DNA from: an uncultured Clostridia bacterium
GTDB lineage: Bacteria > Bacillota > Clostridia > Oscillospirales > Acutalibacteraceae
Reading direction: 5' to 3'
Assembly: GCA_937916395.1 (NCBI GenBank)
Contig: CALFTN010000054.1
Location: 1-8,059 of the forward strand
Length of the DNA stretch: 8,059 nt
Shown here: in pieces, positions 1 through 5,746 of the stretch
Numbering within the stretch: position 1 is the first letter of the stretch
How the letters are laid out: every line of letters begins with the position of its first letter
The notes under the pieces: generated by a model
What the model was told of the DNA's origin: nothing
The model's input: only the letters and a program-made list of their open reading frames with translations
Databases searched by the model: none
Translations under genes and position numbers: made by a program

Positions 1-70
1 GAATAATAAATTGTACTATTTATTTCATACACATTTATTTTACACTAAATTCATTGTATTTTCAAGTGGT

Positions 71-96
71 TTTGCATATTTTAATGAAAATGCAAA
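71..96. other. Weak stem-loop downstream of aspS
   Basis: TTTGCA at 71-76 pairs with TGCAAA at 91-96, and part of the A/T-rich interior can also pair. It lies just past the aspS stop and could help end that transcript. On the minus strand no clean U-run follows, so I do not call it a terminator. The rest of 1-109 is A/T-rich, with no gene that I can see. Confidence 0.25.
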
Positions 97-109
97 TAAA
101 ATGTATGAA

Positions 110-1897
110 TTATTCTTTGTTTTCAATTTCCAAAAGTTTAATACCGAGTTCTGTAAGTTGAACGCCATCTACTGGTGATGGGCACTCTGTCATAGGCTCT
201 GAAGCGTTCTGTACCTTAGGGAAGGCGATAACATCACGAAGACTTTCAGCCTTTAAGAGCTGCATTATAAGTCTGTCAAGACCTATACCCATACCGCCGT
301 GTGGTGGTGGGCCGAATTTGAATGCATCAAGAAGATAACCGAATTTCTGGTGAGCTTCTTCTTCGCTAAGACCGAGGAGCTTGAAAATTCTGCCCTGAAG
401 CTCAGAGTCAGTAATACGGATTGAACCAGAAGAAAGCTCAATACCATTAAGAACAAGGTCATAAGCTTTTGCTCTTACTGCACCTTTGTCTGTTTCGAGG
501 TAATCAAGACATTCATCAAGTGGAGCTGTGAATGGGTGATGCATTGCAACAAATTGCTGTGTGTCTTCATCCCAGTCAAAGAATGGGAATTCAACAATCC
601 ATAAAAGATTGAAGCCTTCGCCAATAATATCTAACTTTTTAGCAGCTTCCTGACGGACTGCACCGAGAGTAGAAAGAACAGAATTGTTTTTTGTATCAGC
701 AATAATAAATACAACGTCGCCTTTTTCTGCACCAGCTTTTTTAAGAATTGTATTCATTTCGTCTTCTGTCATAAATTTAGCAAATGATGAAGCAATTCCA
801 TCATCTGTAAGACGAACCCAGGCAAGACCCTTAGCACCGATACCTTTAACAAATTCAGTTAATTTGTCAACTTCTTTTCTTGTGTAAACATTTACTGCAT
901 TTTTAGCTGTAACACCTCTTACAGAGCCACCACCAGAAATTGCAGATGTAAAAACTGAAAATTCGCAGTTTTTAACCTCTTCTGTAAGGTCAAAAATTTC
1001 CATACCGAAACGAGTGTCAGGCTTGTCTGAACCGAAACGCTCCATAGCCTCTTTATAAGTAAGTCTTGGGAGAGGAAGTGAGATATCGACACCCAAAGCT
1101 TCTTTGAAAACCCTTGCGATATAGCCTTCGCCGATTGAAAGAACGTCTTCCATATCAACAAAAGACATTTCAAGGTCAATTTGTGTGAATTCTGGTTGTC
1201 TGTCTGCTCTTAAATCTTCATCTCTGAAGCAACGTGCAATTTGCATATAACGGTCAAAGCCGGCAACCATAGAAAGCTGTTTGTAAAGCTGTGGTGATTG
1301 TGGTAATGCATAAAAGCTACCATTGTGAATTCTGCTTGGAACCAAGAAGTCGCGAGCACCCTCTGGAGTAGATTTAATAAGCATTGGAGTTTCAATTTCG
1401 ATAAATCCGTTTTCGTCAAAGTAATCACGAGTGATTTTTGTTACTTTATGACGGAATAAAATATTGCTTTGTAAATCTGGTCTTCTCAAGTCTAAATAAC
1501 GATATTTGAGACGAGTGTTTTCACCTGTTTTACAATTTTCAACAATGTCAAAAGGTGGTGTTTCGCTTTTTGAAAGCACTCTTAAATCTTTTACATCAAT
1601 TTCAATGTCACCAGTTGGCAATTCAGGATTTTTTGAAGAGCGTTCTTTAACAACACCTTTTGCCATGAGAACATATTCATTTCTTGCAGAAAAAGCTTTT
1701 TCGAAAATTGCTTTGTCTGTGTTTTCATCGAATGCAAGCTGCACAATACCTGTTCTGTCACGAAGGTCAATGAAGATAAGAGAACCTAAGTCACGTTGCT
1801 TTGCAACCCATCCACAAACAGTTACTTCTGCATTGATATTTTCACTACGAAGCTCACCGCAGTAGTGAGTTCTTTTAAGGCCTAACATATTATCCAT
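110..1897 (-). CDS. aspS: Aspartyl-tRNA synthetase (AspRS)
   Basis: A 595-residue class IIb aminoacyl-tRNA synthetase that charges tRNA-Asp with aspartate in the cytoplasm. The length fits bacterial AspRS. Visible parts are the N-terminal OB-fold anticodon-binding domain (about 1-110, with CGWVAKQRDLGSLIFIDLRD), the catalytic core starting near 145 (ETPMLIKSTPEGARDF), motif 2 near 222-247 (ARCFRDEDLRADRQPEFTQ), a bacterial GAD-type insertion (about 290-420), and motif 3 at 537-548 (GIGLDRLIMQLL, Arg542). The RDLGS stretch resembles discriminating AspRS rather than the RDHGG of non-discriminating forms; that reading is inference. The start at 1897 is preferred over Met4 because an AAAGGA ribosome site lies about 9 nt upstream of it. 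The ABC permease gene ends 21 nt upstream, so aspS probably shares the ABC transcript. Confidence 0.97.
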   Translation of the reverse strand: MDNMLGLKRTHYCGELRSENINAEVTVCGWVAKQRDLGSLIFIDLRDRTGIVQLAFDENTDKAIFEKAFSARNEYVLMAKGVVKERSSKNPELPTGDIEIDVKDLRVLSKSETPPFDIVENCKTGENTRLKYRYLDLRRPDLQSNILFRHKVTKITRDYFDENGFIEIETPMLIKSTPEGARDFLVPSRIHNGSFYALPQSPQLYKQLSMVAGFDRYMQIARCFRDEDLRADRQPEFTQIDLEMSFVDMEDVLSIGEGYIARVFKEALGVDISLPLPRLTYKEAMERFGSDKPDTRFGMEIFDLTEEVKNCEFSVFTSAISGGGSVRGVTAKNAVNVYTRKEVDKLTEFVKGIGAKGLAWVRLTDDGIASSFAKFMTEDEMNTILKKAGAEKGDVVFIIADTKNNSVLSTLGAVRQEAAKKLDIIGEGFNLLWIVEFPFFDWDEDTQQFVAMHHPFTAPLDECLDYLETDKGAVRAKAYDLVLNGIELSSGSIRITDSELQGRIFKLLGLSEEEAHQKFGYLLDAFKFGPPPHGGMGIGLDRLIMQLLKAESLRDVIAFPKVQNASEPMTECPSPVDGVQLTELGIKLLEIENKE

Positions 1898-1918
1898 ATA
1901 TAAAATTCCTTTCGGGGA

Positions 1919-2728
1919 TTATTTCAAGTTGATTTTTTTATTGATTAAAAATGCCATAGGGAACTGAAGAATTACAGAAGCAATTATATTGAAAATCGCA
2001 CCTGTTAATCTGAAGTTCATAGTGCCATCTACTAATGTAGGGTCAGAGGTGAAAAGAATAGCTGTTTCAGAAATTATTATATTTAAAGGCAATATGTCTG
2101 AAACAGTGCCGCTAACACTCAAAAGTCCACCCATTAAAGCAAAGAACAATACAATTGTTCCGAATTTTCCGAATGAGCTTATTGGCTTTATTTGTGAGAG
2201 GGTTAAGGCAAAATACATACATTGAACAAGAAGCAATATAATAGCAGCAAATAAAATACAAGCTATTATTACTCCGATTGTAATTGTTCTGACACTTGGA
2301 ACACCGAATATTTCTAAAAGATTATCGATAGTGTCAGTCATCTGGTCACCTAAAATAGCCTTTATCTGATAAAGCCACAAAACGAGTGAGCCTATAAGAA
2401 GTGCATAAATTGAAAAAATCCAGATAAGACCAGAAAGCGTTTTGGAGGCTAAAAGTGAATTCATTTTTACAGGTAATGTGAGTGTTAAATATCCTGCTTT
2501 GCCAAACATAGTGTTATTGAACATAATGGCAACAGTGATAAGAGTTGTTACGCTAGCGACTAAAAGCGCAAGACACACACCACCACCACAAAGAACTACC
2601 TGTTTTTCTTCTTTTAAAACATTAGCTCCAATTTCGCAAATCACAACAGCTATTAATGCGCAAAAATAAATTGCAGAAACAGAGAACCATTGAGCTTTAA
2701 GGTCATTTTTCAAAAGCTTACCAAACAT
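1919..2728 (-). CDS. ABC transporter permease, six-helix integral membrane protein
   Basis: A 269-residue membrane protein with about six hydrophobic segments, near residues 16-35, 44-70, 98-120, 148-174, 188-206 and 242-263. It ends in a short basic tail (NKKINLK). It is the membrane partner of the ATPase encoded just upstream, and its start overlaps that gene's last 11 nt. The start at 2728 (MFGKLLKNDLKAQ) is chosen because AGGAGG lies 9 nt upstream; the frame stays open to 2815, but that extension lies inside the ATPase gene and lacks comparable support. The architecture resembles ABC-2-type permeases such as those in YtrABCDEF-like or antibiotic/bacteriocin-efflux operons. The substrate cannot be read from sequence. 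The aspS start follows 21 nt after its stop. Confidence 0.85.
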   Translation of the reverse strand: MFGKLLKNDLKAQWFSVSAIYFCALIAVVICEIGANVLKEEKQVVLCGGGVCLALLVASVTTLITVAIMFNNTMFGKAGYLTLTLPVKMNSLLASKTLSGLIWIFSIYALLIGSLVLWLYQIKAILGDQMTDTIDNLLEIFGVPSVRTITIGVIIACILFAAIILLLVQCMYFALTLSQIKPISSFGKFGTIVLFFALMGGLLSVSGTVSDILPLNIIISETAILFTSDPTLVDGTMNFRLTGAIFNIIASVILQFPMAFLINKKINLK

Positions 2729-3422
2729 TAGAAAATACCTCCTTAAAGACATCGTCAATAGTTTTGCCATCCTTGGTAACCTCTTCTGCCGGTTTGTTAA
2801 GCAAAACCTTGCCACCGCCTATAAACAAGGCGTGTGTAAAAACGGATTGCAAGTCATTTATTAAGTGTGTAGAAATAAGCATTGTGGATTTGTCAGTGTA
2901 GTTTTCCATAATGAATTTGAGAATAGAATCTCTTGTGGCAGGGTCAACGCCACCCATTGGCTCATCGAGGATGTAAAGCCCAGCCTCTCTTGACATTGTA
3001 AGAGAAAGAAGAAGCTTTTCCTGCATACCCTTAGACATTGTTTTACATTTTTGCTTTTCAGGCAAAGAAAAACGCTTTAACATTTCTAACGCTTTATTTT
3101 TGTTAAAATCTTTAAAGAAGTCGTTGAAGTAATCAACAGCATCAATGTTTCTCATCCAGTCGTGAATAAAAGTCTGTTCAGGTAAATAAGCAGTAACAGC
3201 CTTTGTTTTATCACCAGGTGTATTACCGGTTATTAAAACAGAGCCTTTATAATCGTGAATAAGACCAGTTAAAATTTTCATAAGAGTTGACTTACCGCAA
3301 CCGTTAGGGCCAAAAAGACCTATTACTTCACCTTTTGGTAATGAAAAAGAAATATCATTAAGCACAAGGTGGTCGCCGTAAGACTTTGAGAGATTATTTA
3401 CTTCAATAATTTTCTCGTTCAT
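2718..3422 (-). CDS. ABC transporter ATP-binding protein
   Basis: A 234-residue nucleotide-binding subunit that hydrolyses ATP to power the adjacent permease at the inner face of the membrane. Motifs appear in order: Walker A GPNGCGKST (38-46), Q-loop Gln83 in AYLPEQ, a variant signature MSKGMQEKL (129-137) instead of LSGGQ, Walker B LYILDEP (149-155, catalytic Glu154), D-loop GGVDPA, and H-loop His186 in ISTHL. The SKGMQ signature is common in YtrB/EcsA-like export ATPases. The start is placed at MNEKIIEV (3422), with AAAGGTGA at 3427-3434 as its ribosome site; a possible upstream Met at 3440 would bury that site inside the gene. It is the first gene of the ABC-aspS unit, with its own promoter at 3458-3486. 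The substrate is unknown. Confidence 0.92.
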   Translation of the reverse strand: MNEKIIEVNNLSKSYGDHLVLNDISFSLPKGEVIGLFGPNGCGKSTLMKILTGLIHDYKGSVLITGNTPGDKTKAVTAYLPEQTFIHDWMRNIDAVDYFNDFFKDFNKNKALEMLKRFSLPEKQKCKTMSKGMQEKLLLSLTMSREAGLYILDEPMGGVDPATRDSILKFIMENYTDKSTMLISTHLINDLQSVFTHALFIGGGKVLLNKPAEEVTKDGKTIDDVFKEVFSNVW

Positions 3423-3457
3423 TAAATCACCTTTATACAATAATAAACTAATTTTAT

Positions 3458-3486
3458 ATTTTACACCGAATGATGTAAATAGTCAA
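3458..3486 (-). promoter_or_regulatory. Sigma-A type promoter of the ABC-aspS unit
   Basis: Read on the minus strand, TTGACT (3486-3481) is followed after exactly 17 nt by TAAAAT (3463-3458). Transcription would start about 25-30 nt before the ATPase ATG at 3422. The spacer and -10 box are covered by a palindrome, described separately. Confidence 0.7.
3460..3479. promoter_or_regulatory. Palindromic candidate operator in the ABC promoter
   Basis: TTTACACC (3460-3467) and GATGTAAA (3472-3479) form an inverted repeat of 8-nt arms with one mismatch around a 4-nt centre. It covers the -10 box and most of the -35/-10 spacer of the ABC promoter, so a dimeric repressor bound here should block that promoter. 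The binding protein is not identified. The divergent XRE gene at 3600 is the closest regulator candidate, by position only. Confidence 0.5.
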
Positions 3487-3546
3487 GAAAAAAGGCTTAA
3501 CAAATAAATAATATTTATCGTGTGTGAGTGTATTTGTTTCGGTATA

Positions 3547-3574
3547 TTGCAAATTTTGTGATATGTGGTATAAT
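3547..3574 (+). promoter_or_regulatory. Promoter of the HTH-LytTR operon, extended -10
   Basis: TTGCAA (3547-3552) lies 16 nt from a perfect TATAAT (3569-3574). The TG at 3566-3567 precedes the box by one base, giving an extended -10. The predicted transcript start is near 3581, which leaves a leader of about 20 nt carrying the GGGGTGAG ribosome site (3588-3595) for the ATG at 3600. Confidence 0.7.
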
Positions 3575-3599
3575 ATTCTTATATTATGGGGTGAGAAAA

Positions 3600-3941
3600 A
3601 TGCATATTGATTTTAATGAGCTTGGCACAAGAATTAAAAAAAGAAGAATTGAATTAGGCTTGAAGCAAAATGAACTTTCAGAGATGATGGGTATATCAAA
3701 CAATTACCTTTCAAATATTGAAAATGGTCATTCAATTCCAAGTCTTGAAGTGTTTTCTGATATTTGCATAAAGCTTAAAATAACACCAGATTTGTTGCTT
3801 TTAGGTGTGATAAGGGTAGATAACATCCCTGAAAATATAAAAGATAATTTAAAGCTTTGCACAAAAGAAGAGTTACAGCTTGTAGATGGGATTATAAGAT
3901 GTATTATAGAAAATCGAAACAGTAATGGAGCAAAAGAATGA
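3600..3941 (+). CDS. XRE-family helix-turn-helix transcriptional regulator
   Basis: A 113-residue cytoplasmic DNA-binding protein. Residues about 7-65 form a Cro/C1-type HTH (RIKKRRIELGLKQNELSEMM, then GISNNYLSNIENG), followed by a short C-terminal helical tail (EELQLVDGIIRCIIENR) that may dimerise. An upstream GTG at 3528 is possible, but the ATG at 3600 has GGGGTGAG 4 nt upstream and sits after a good promoter, so it is preferred. The stop overlaps the next gene's start in ATGA, which suggests translational coupling with the LytTR response regulator. The pair probably regulates jointly or autoregulates. The divergent ABC operon, with a palindrome in its promoter, is a plausible target; this is inferred from position only. 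Confidence 0.85.
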   Translation: MHIDFNELGTRIKKRRIELGLKQNELSEMMGISNNYLSNIENGHSIPSLEVFSDICIKLKITPDLLLLGVIRVDNIPENIKDNLKLCTKEELQLVDGIIRCIIENRNSNGAKE

Positions 3942-4651
3942 AATTACTTATTTGTGACGATAGCCAGATAAATATTGATTTGGTTTTGTTTCTGGTTGAT
4001 ATTTTTGAAAAGAAATATAATATAGAATTTGAAAAAGACACAAGACTTTCAGGTGATTTTATATTGACTGAAAAGAATAGCTACGATATTGCTATAGTTG
4101 ATGTTGAAATGCCAGGAATAAGTGGAATAGAGCTTTCGCAGAAGCTAAAAGAAATTAATCCTAAAATCTGTATTATGATTCTTACTGCCTTTGACAATTA
4201 CCTTGATTATGCAATGAAAATTCAGGTTTTCAGGTATCTTTCAAAGCCTATTGACAGAAACAGATTTATAAGAAATCTGGAAGAAGCAGTTGAAGAATAC
4301 AACAAAACAAATAAAAAGCTTACTTTAAAAAGTAACGATAGCTTTATTGTTATAAATACAAACGACATTCTTTATTTAGAAAGAAAAACAGGCGGAACAG
4401 CGGTAGTTACCATAAATGGCGAGCTTGAAGTGAAAGAAAAGCTTGATGAGTGTAAAGAGCTTATAAATCAACCGGATATATTTGTTCACTCACATAACAG
4501 CATTGTGGTAAATCTTCAGAACGTTGTGAATTTTGATAAGGCCAATGTAACTCTTCAGAAGAATGATAAAGAAACAGTAAAAACTTATATGTCGCAACGG
4601 AAATATAAGGAATTTAAAGAGAATTTTATGAAATTTGTTATAGGAAAATAA
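3938..4651 (+). CDS. LytTR-family response regulator (AgrA/LytR-like)
   Basis: A 237-residue two-component response regulator. The N-terminal receiver (about 1-120) has the acidic pair Asp7-Asp8, phospho-acceptor Asp55 in IVDVEMPG, switch Thr83 in MILTAFD, and Lys103 in YLSKPID. The C-terminal LytTR DNA-binding domain (about 125-232) shows DILYLERKTGG and HSHNSIVVNLQNV, the latter matching the usual R-H-x-S-x-x-V-N pattern. Proteins of this type bind direct-repeat sites and often control peptide-responsive genes. Its start overlaps the HTH gene's stop by 4 nt. No sensor kinase, AgrB-like protease or pheromone gene lies nearby: a tRNA promoter begins 28 nt after the stop. The kinase must therefore be elsewhere, or the protein works as an orphan. 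Confidence 0.92.
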   Translation: MKLLICDDSQINIDLVLFLVDIFEKKYNIEFEKDTRLSGDFILTEKNSYDIAIVDVEMPGISGIELSQKLKEINPKICIMILTAFDNYLDYAMKIQVFRYLSKPIDRNRFIRNLEEAVEEYNKTNKKLTLKSNDSFIVINTNDILYLERKTGGTAVVTINGELEVKEKLDECKELINQPDIFVHSHNSIVVNLQNVVNFDKANVTLQKNDKETVKTYMSQRKYKEFKENFMKFVIGK

Positions 4652-4679
4652 AAAATTTTAAAAAAATTGAAAAATGTGC

Positions 4680-4708
4680 TTGACATACATAAAAAATTGT
4701 GTTATATT
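4680..4708 (+). promoter_or_regulatory. Consensus promoter of the tRNA operon
   Basis: A perfect TTGACA (4680-4685) is followed after 17 nt by TATATT (4703-4708). It sits 15 nt before the first tRNA, giving a very short 5' leader, as expected for a strong stable-RNA promoter. Confidence 0.85.
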
Positions 4709-4723
4709 GTTCAAGCATTAAGC

Positions 4724-4799
4724 GCTGGTGTAGCTCAGTTGGTAGAGCAGCTGATTTGTAATCAGCAGGTCGGGGGTTCAAGTCCGTCCACCAGCTCCA
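4724..4799 (+). tRNA. tRNA-Thr (anticodon UGU)
   Basis: A 76-nt cloverleaf with CCA encoded. Acceptor arms GCTGGTG/CACCAGC pair fully and the discriminator base is T. The anticodon stem GCTGA/TCAGC encloses the loop TTTGTAA, with TGT at 4757-4759, which reads ACA and other ACN codons. The T-loop GGTTCAAGTCC is canonical. It is co-transcribed with tRNA-Tyr 20 nt downstream. Confidence 0.96.
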
Positions 4800-4819
4800 T
4801 TTTTTTATAAATTAAATAT

Positions 4820-4904
4820 GGGAGTGTTCCCGAGTGGCCAAAGGGGGCAGACTGTAAATCTGTTGGCACCGCCTTCGGTGGTTCGAATCCACCCGCTCCC
4901 ACCA
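4820..4904 (+). tRNA. tRNA-Tyr (anticodon GUA)
   Basis: An 85-nt class II tRNA with a long variable arm and encoded CCA. Acceptor arms GGGAGTG/CGCTCCC pair with one G-T. The anticodon stem GCAGA/TCTGT encloses CTGTAAA, with GTA at 4854-4856. The variable arm (near GGCACCGCCTTCGGTG) and T-arm GGTTCGAATCC are clear. The last A of CCA is also the first base of the terminator hairpin. Confidence 0.96.
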
Positions 4905-4941
4905 AAAAGAAAAGTCGCACGAAAGTGTGACTTTTCTTTTT
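4904..4941 (+). terminator. Rho-independent terminator of the tRNA operon
   Basis: A 17-bp stem (4904-4920 with 4925-4941) has one G-T pair, a GAAA tetraloop, and a downstream arm ending in TTTTCTTTTT. The A-rich upstream and U-rich downstream arms suggest it could act in both directions. Confidence 0.85.
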
Positions 4942-5030
4942 GTACTATTATCTATTCTTTATTCTTTTTTATCTATTCTCTAAAAAGCGACTTTTCCAGA
5001 TAAAAGATAAGAGATAAGAGAGAAAAGTTA
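4942..5030. repeat. A/T-rich imperfect inverted-repeat element after the tRNA terminator
   Basis: TTATCT motifs on the left (4948-4953, 4969-4974) face AGATAA motifs on the right (4998-5003, 5005-5010, 5012-5017), around a small AAAAG-CGA-CTTTT hairpin (4983-4995). GCGACTTTTC (4987-4996) is also the exact complement of GAAAAGTCGC (4909-4918) in the preceding terminator. It looks like a small dispersed intergenic repeat or a decayed element. No protein is encoded: a 61-codon open frame over this area begins inside tRNA-Tyr and is an artefact. Confidence 0.4.
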
Positions 5031-5094
5031 TAATATCAACCAACAATGATAGTAATAATCCAAACAATATCTTTTATTTCTGCATCTGTTTATG

Positions 5095-5100
5095 TATAAT
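5095..5100 (+). promoter_or_regulatory. Candidate -10 box for the XRE gene
   Basis: A perfect TATAAT lies 45 nt before the ATG at 5146. No convincing -35 box is seen at 16-18 nt upstream (only T-rich sequence near 5071-5077), so the promoter is weak, regulated or misplaced. Confidence 0.4.
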
Positions 5101-5145
5101 TTAATTAGCAAAAAAACTTAATAAAAGAATGCAGAAAGGAAAGAT

Positions 5146-5553
5146 ATGAATATGAAAAACAGTATAGGTGAAAGAATTGCCTACTATAGAAAAATGAATG
5201 CAATGACACAGGAGGAGCTTGCCGGGAAGTTGAATGTTTCTACTCAAGCCGTTTCAAAATGGGAACAAAAACTTTCTTCTCCTGATATTACTCTTTTACC
5301 GGAGCTTGCAAGTGTTTTTTCTATTAGTATTGATGAATTATTCGGAAAGAAAGTTGATAAGGAACCCGTGTTTAATTTAGTTGATAATGTTCCATGGGAC
5401 GATGACAGAAAAATACGAATTGCAGTTTATCATGGCAAAAAACTTATGCAACAATCAACACATCAACTTCAAAAAGGAACAAATAAAATAAATGTTCATT
5501 TTGACTATGGTGAAGTTTATAAAATACATGGTGTTTGTAATTTGAATTTATAA
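5146..5553 (+). CDS. XRE-family HTH regulator with short beta-rich tail, possibly truncated
   Basis: A 135-residue protein. Residues about 8-66 are a canonical Cro/C1 HTH (ERIAYYRKMNAMTQEELAGKL, then NVSTQAVSKWEQ, then SPDITLLPELASVFSISIDELFG). Residues 87-135 look beta-rich (KIRIAVYHGKKL, KINVHFDYGEVYKIHGVCNL). From memory, Clostridial HTH proteins with a similar 'VPW-D-D' junction are often longer, with a C-terminal beta or repeat region, so this one may be a shortened member; that is inference. Its start has AAAGGAAAG at 5135-5143; Met3 is an alternative. A terminator follows at 5578, so it is probably transcribed alone rather than with the toxin gene. It could regulate itself or its neighbours; the target is unknown. 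Confidence 0.8.
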   Translation: MNMKNSIGERIAYYRKMNAMTQEELAGKLNVSTQAVSKWEQKLSSPDITLLPELASVFSISIDELFGKKVDKEPVFNLVDNVPWDDDRKIRIAVYHGKKLMQQSTHQLQKGTNKINVHFDYGEVYKIHGVCNLNL

Positions 5554-5577
5554 AATTTGTTAGTAGCAATTACACCA

Positions 5578-5615
5578 AAAATCCTCGTACTATACGGGGA
5601 TTTTCACTTTTTCAC
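5578..5615 (+). terminator. Rho-independent terminator after the XRE gene
   Basis: AAAATCCTCGT (5578-5588) pairs with ACGGGGATTTT (5594-5604) in an 11-bp stem with one T-G pair and an ACTAT loop. The T-rich tail CACTTTTTCAC follows. It separates the XRE gene from the toxin-immunity genes. Confidence 0.75.
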
Positions 5616-5688
5616 TATTCATTAAAAAGAACGGATTTTCAATGAATAATGAATGATGAAGTCGCTTCGCTGATGAATAGTGAATAAT
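5611..5688. repeat. MITE-like dispersed repeat, copy A (longer copy)
   Basis: Terminal arms TTCACTATTCAT (5611-5622) and ATGAATAGTGAA (5673-5684) are perfect 12-nt inverted complements. The core 5636-5688 recurs at 6692-6745 with only one substitution and one inserted base. There is no coding capacity. The size, terminal inverted repeats and intergenic position fit a miniature non-autonomous element or a REP-type repeat. Confidence 0.7.
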
Positions 5689-5746
5689 CTCTAATTTACA
5701 AAACATTACAAAATAAAATTACTGATTTTAATAAATCTGTGTTGAA

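Noticed and set aside
1..109. A long-range inverted match between TTCATACA-type sequence near 25 and TGTATGAA near 103
   Set aside because: The match is interrupted and A/T-rich, as expected by chance in such sequence, and no T-run follows to make it a terminator for aspS.
1506..1865. A 119-codon plus-strand open frame opposite aspS
   Set aside because: It lies wholly antisense to the conserved OB-fold coding region of aspS, with no ribosome site or recognisable domain. The other open frames within aspS and the permease gene are rejected for the same reason.
4818..5003. A 61-codon plus-strand open frame starting at the tRNA-Tyr gene
   Set aside because: It runs through tRNA-Tyr and the terminator hairpin. 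Its translation is simply the tRNA read as codons, and it has no ribosome site.
4983..5023. Possible CRISPR-like array from repeated AGATAA motifs
   Set aside because: The units are only 6-7 nt with no spacers of even length and no cas genes; this is simple-sequence or decayed inverted-repeat DNA.
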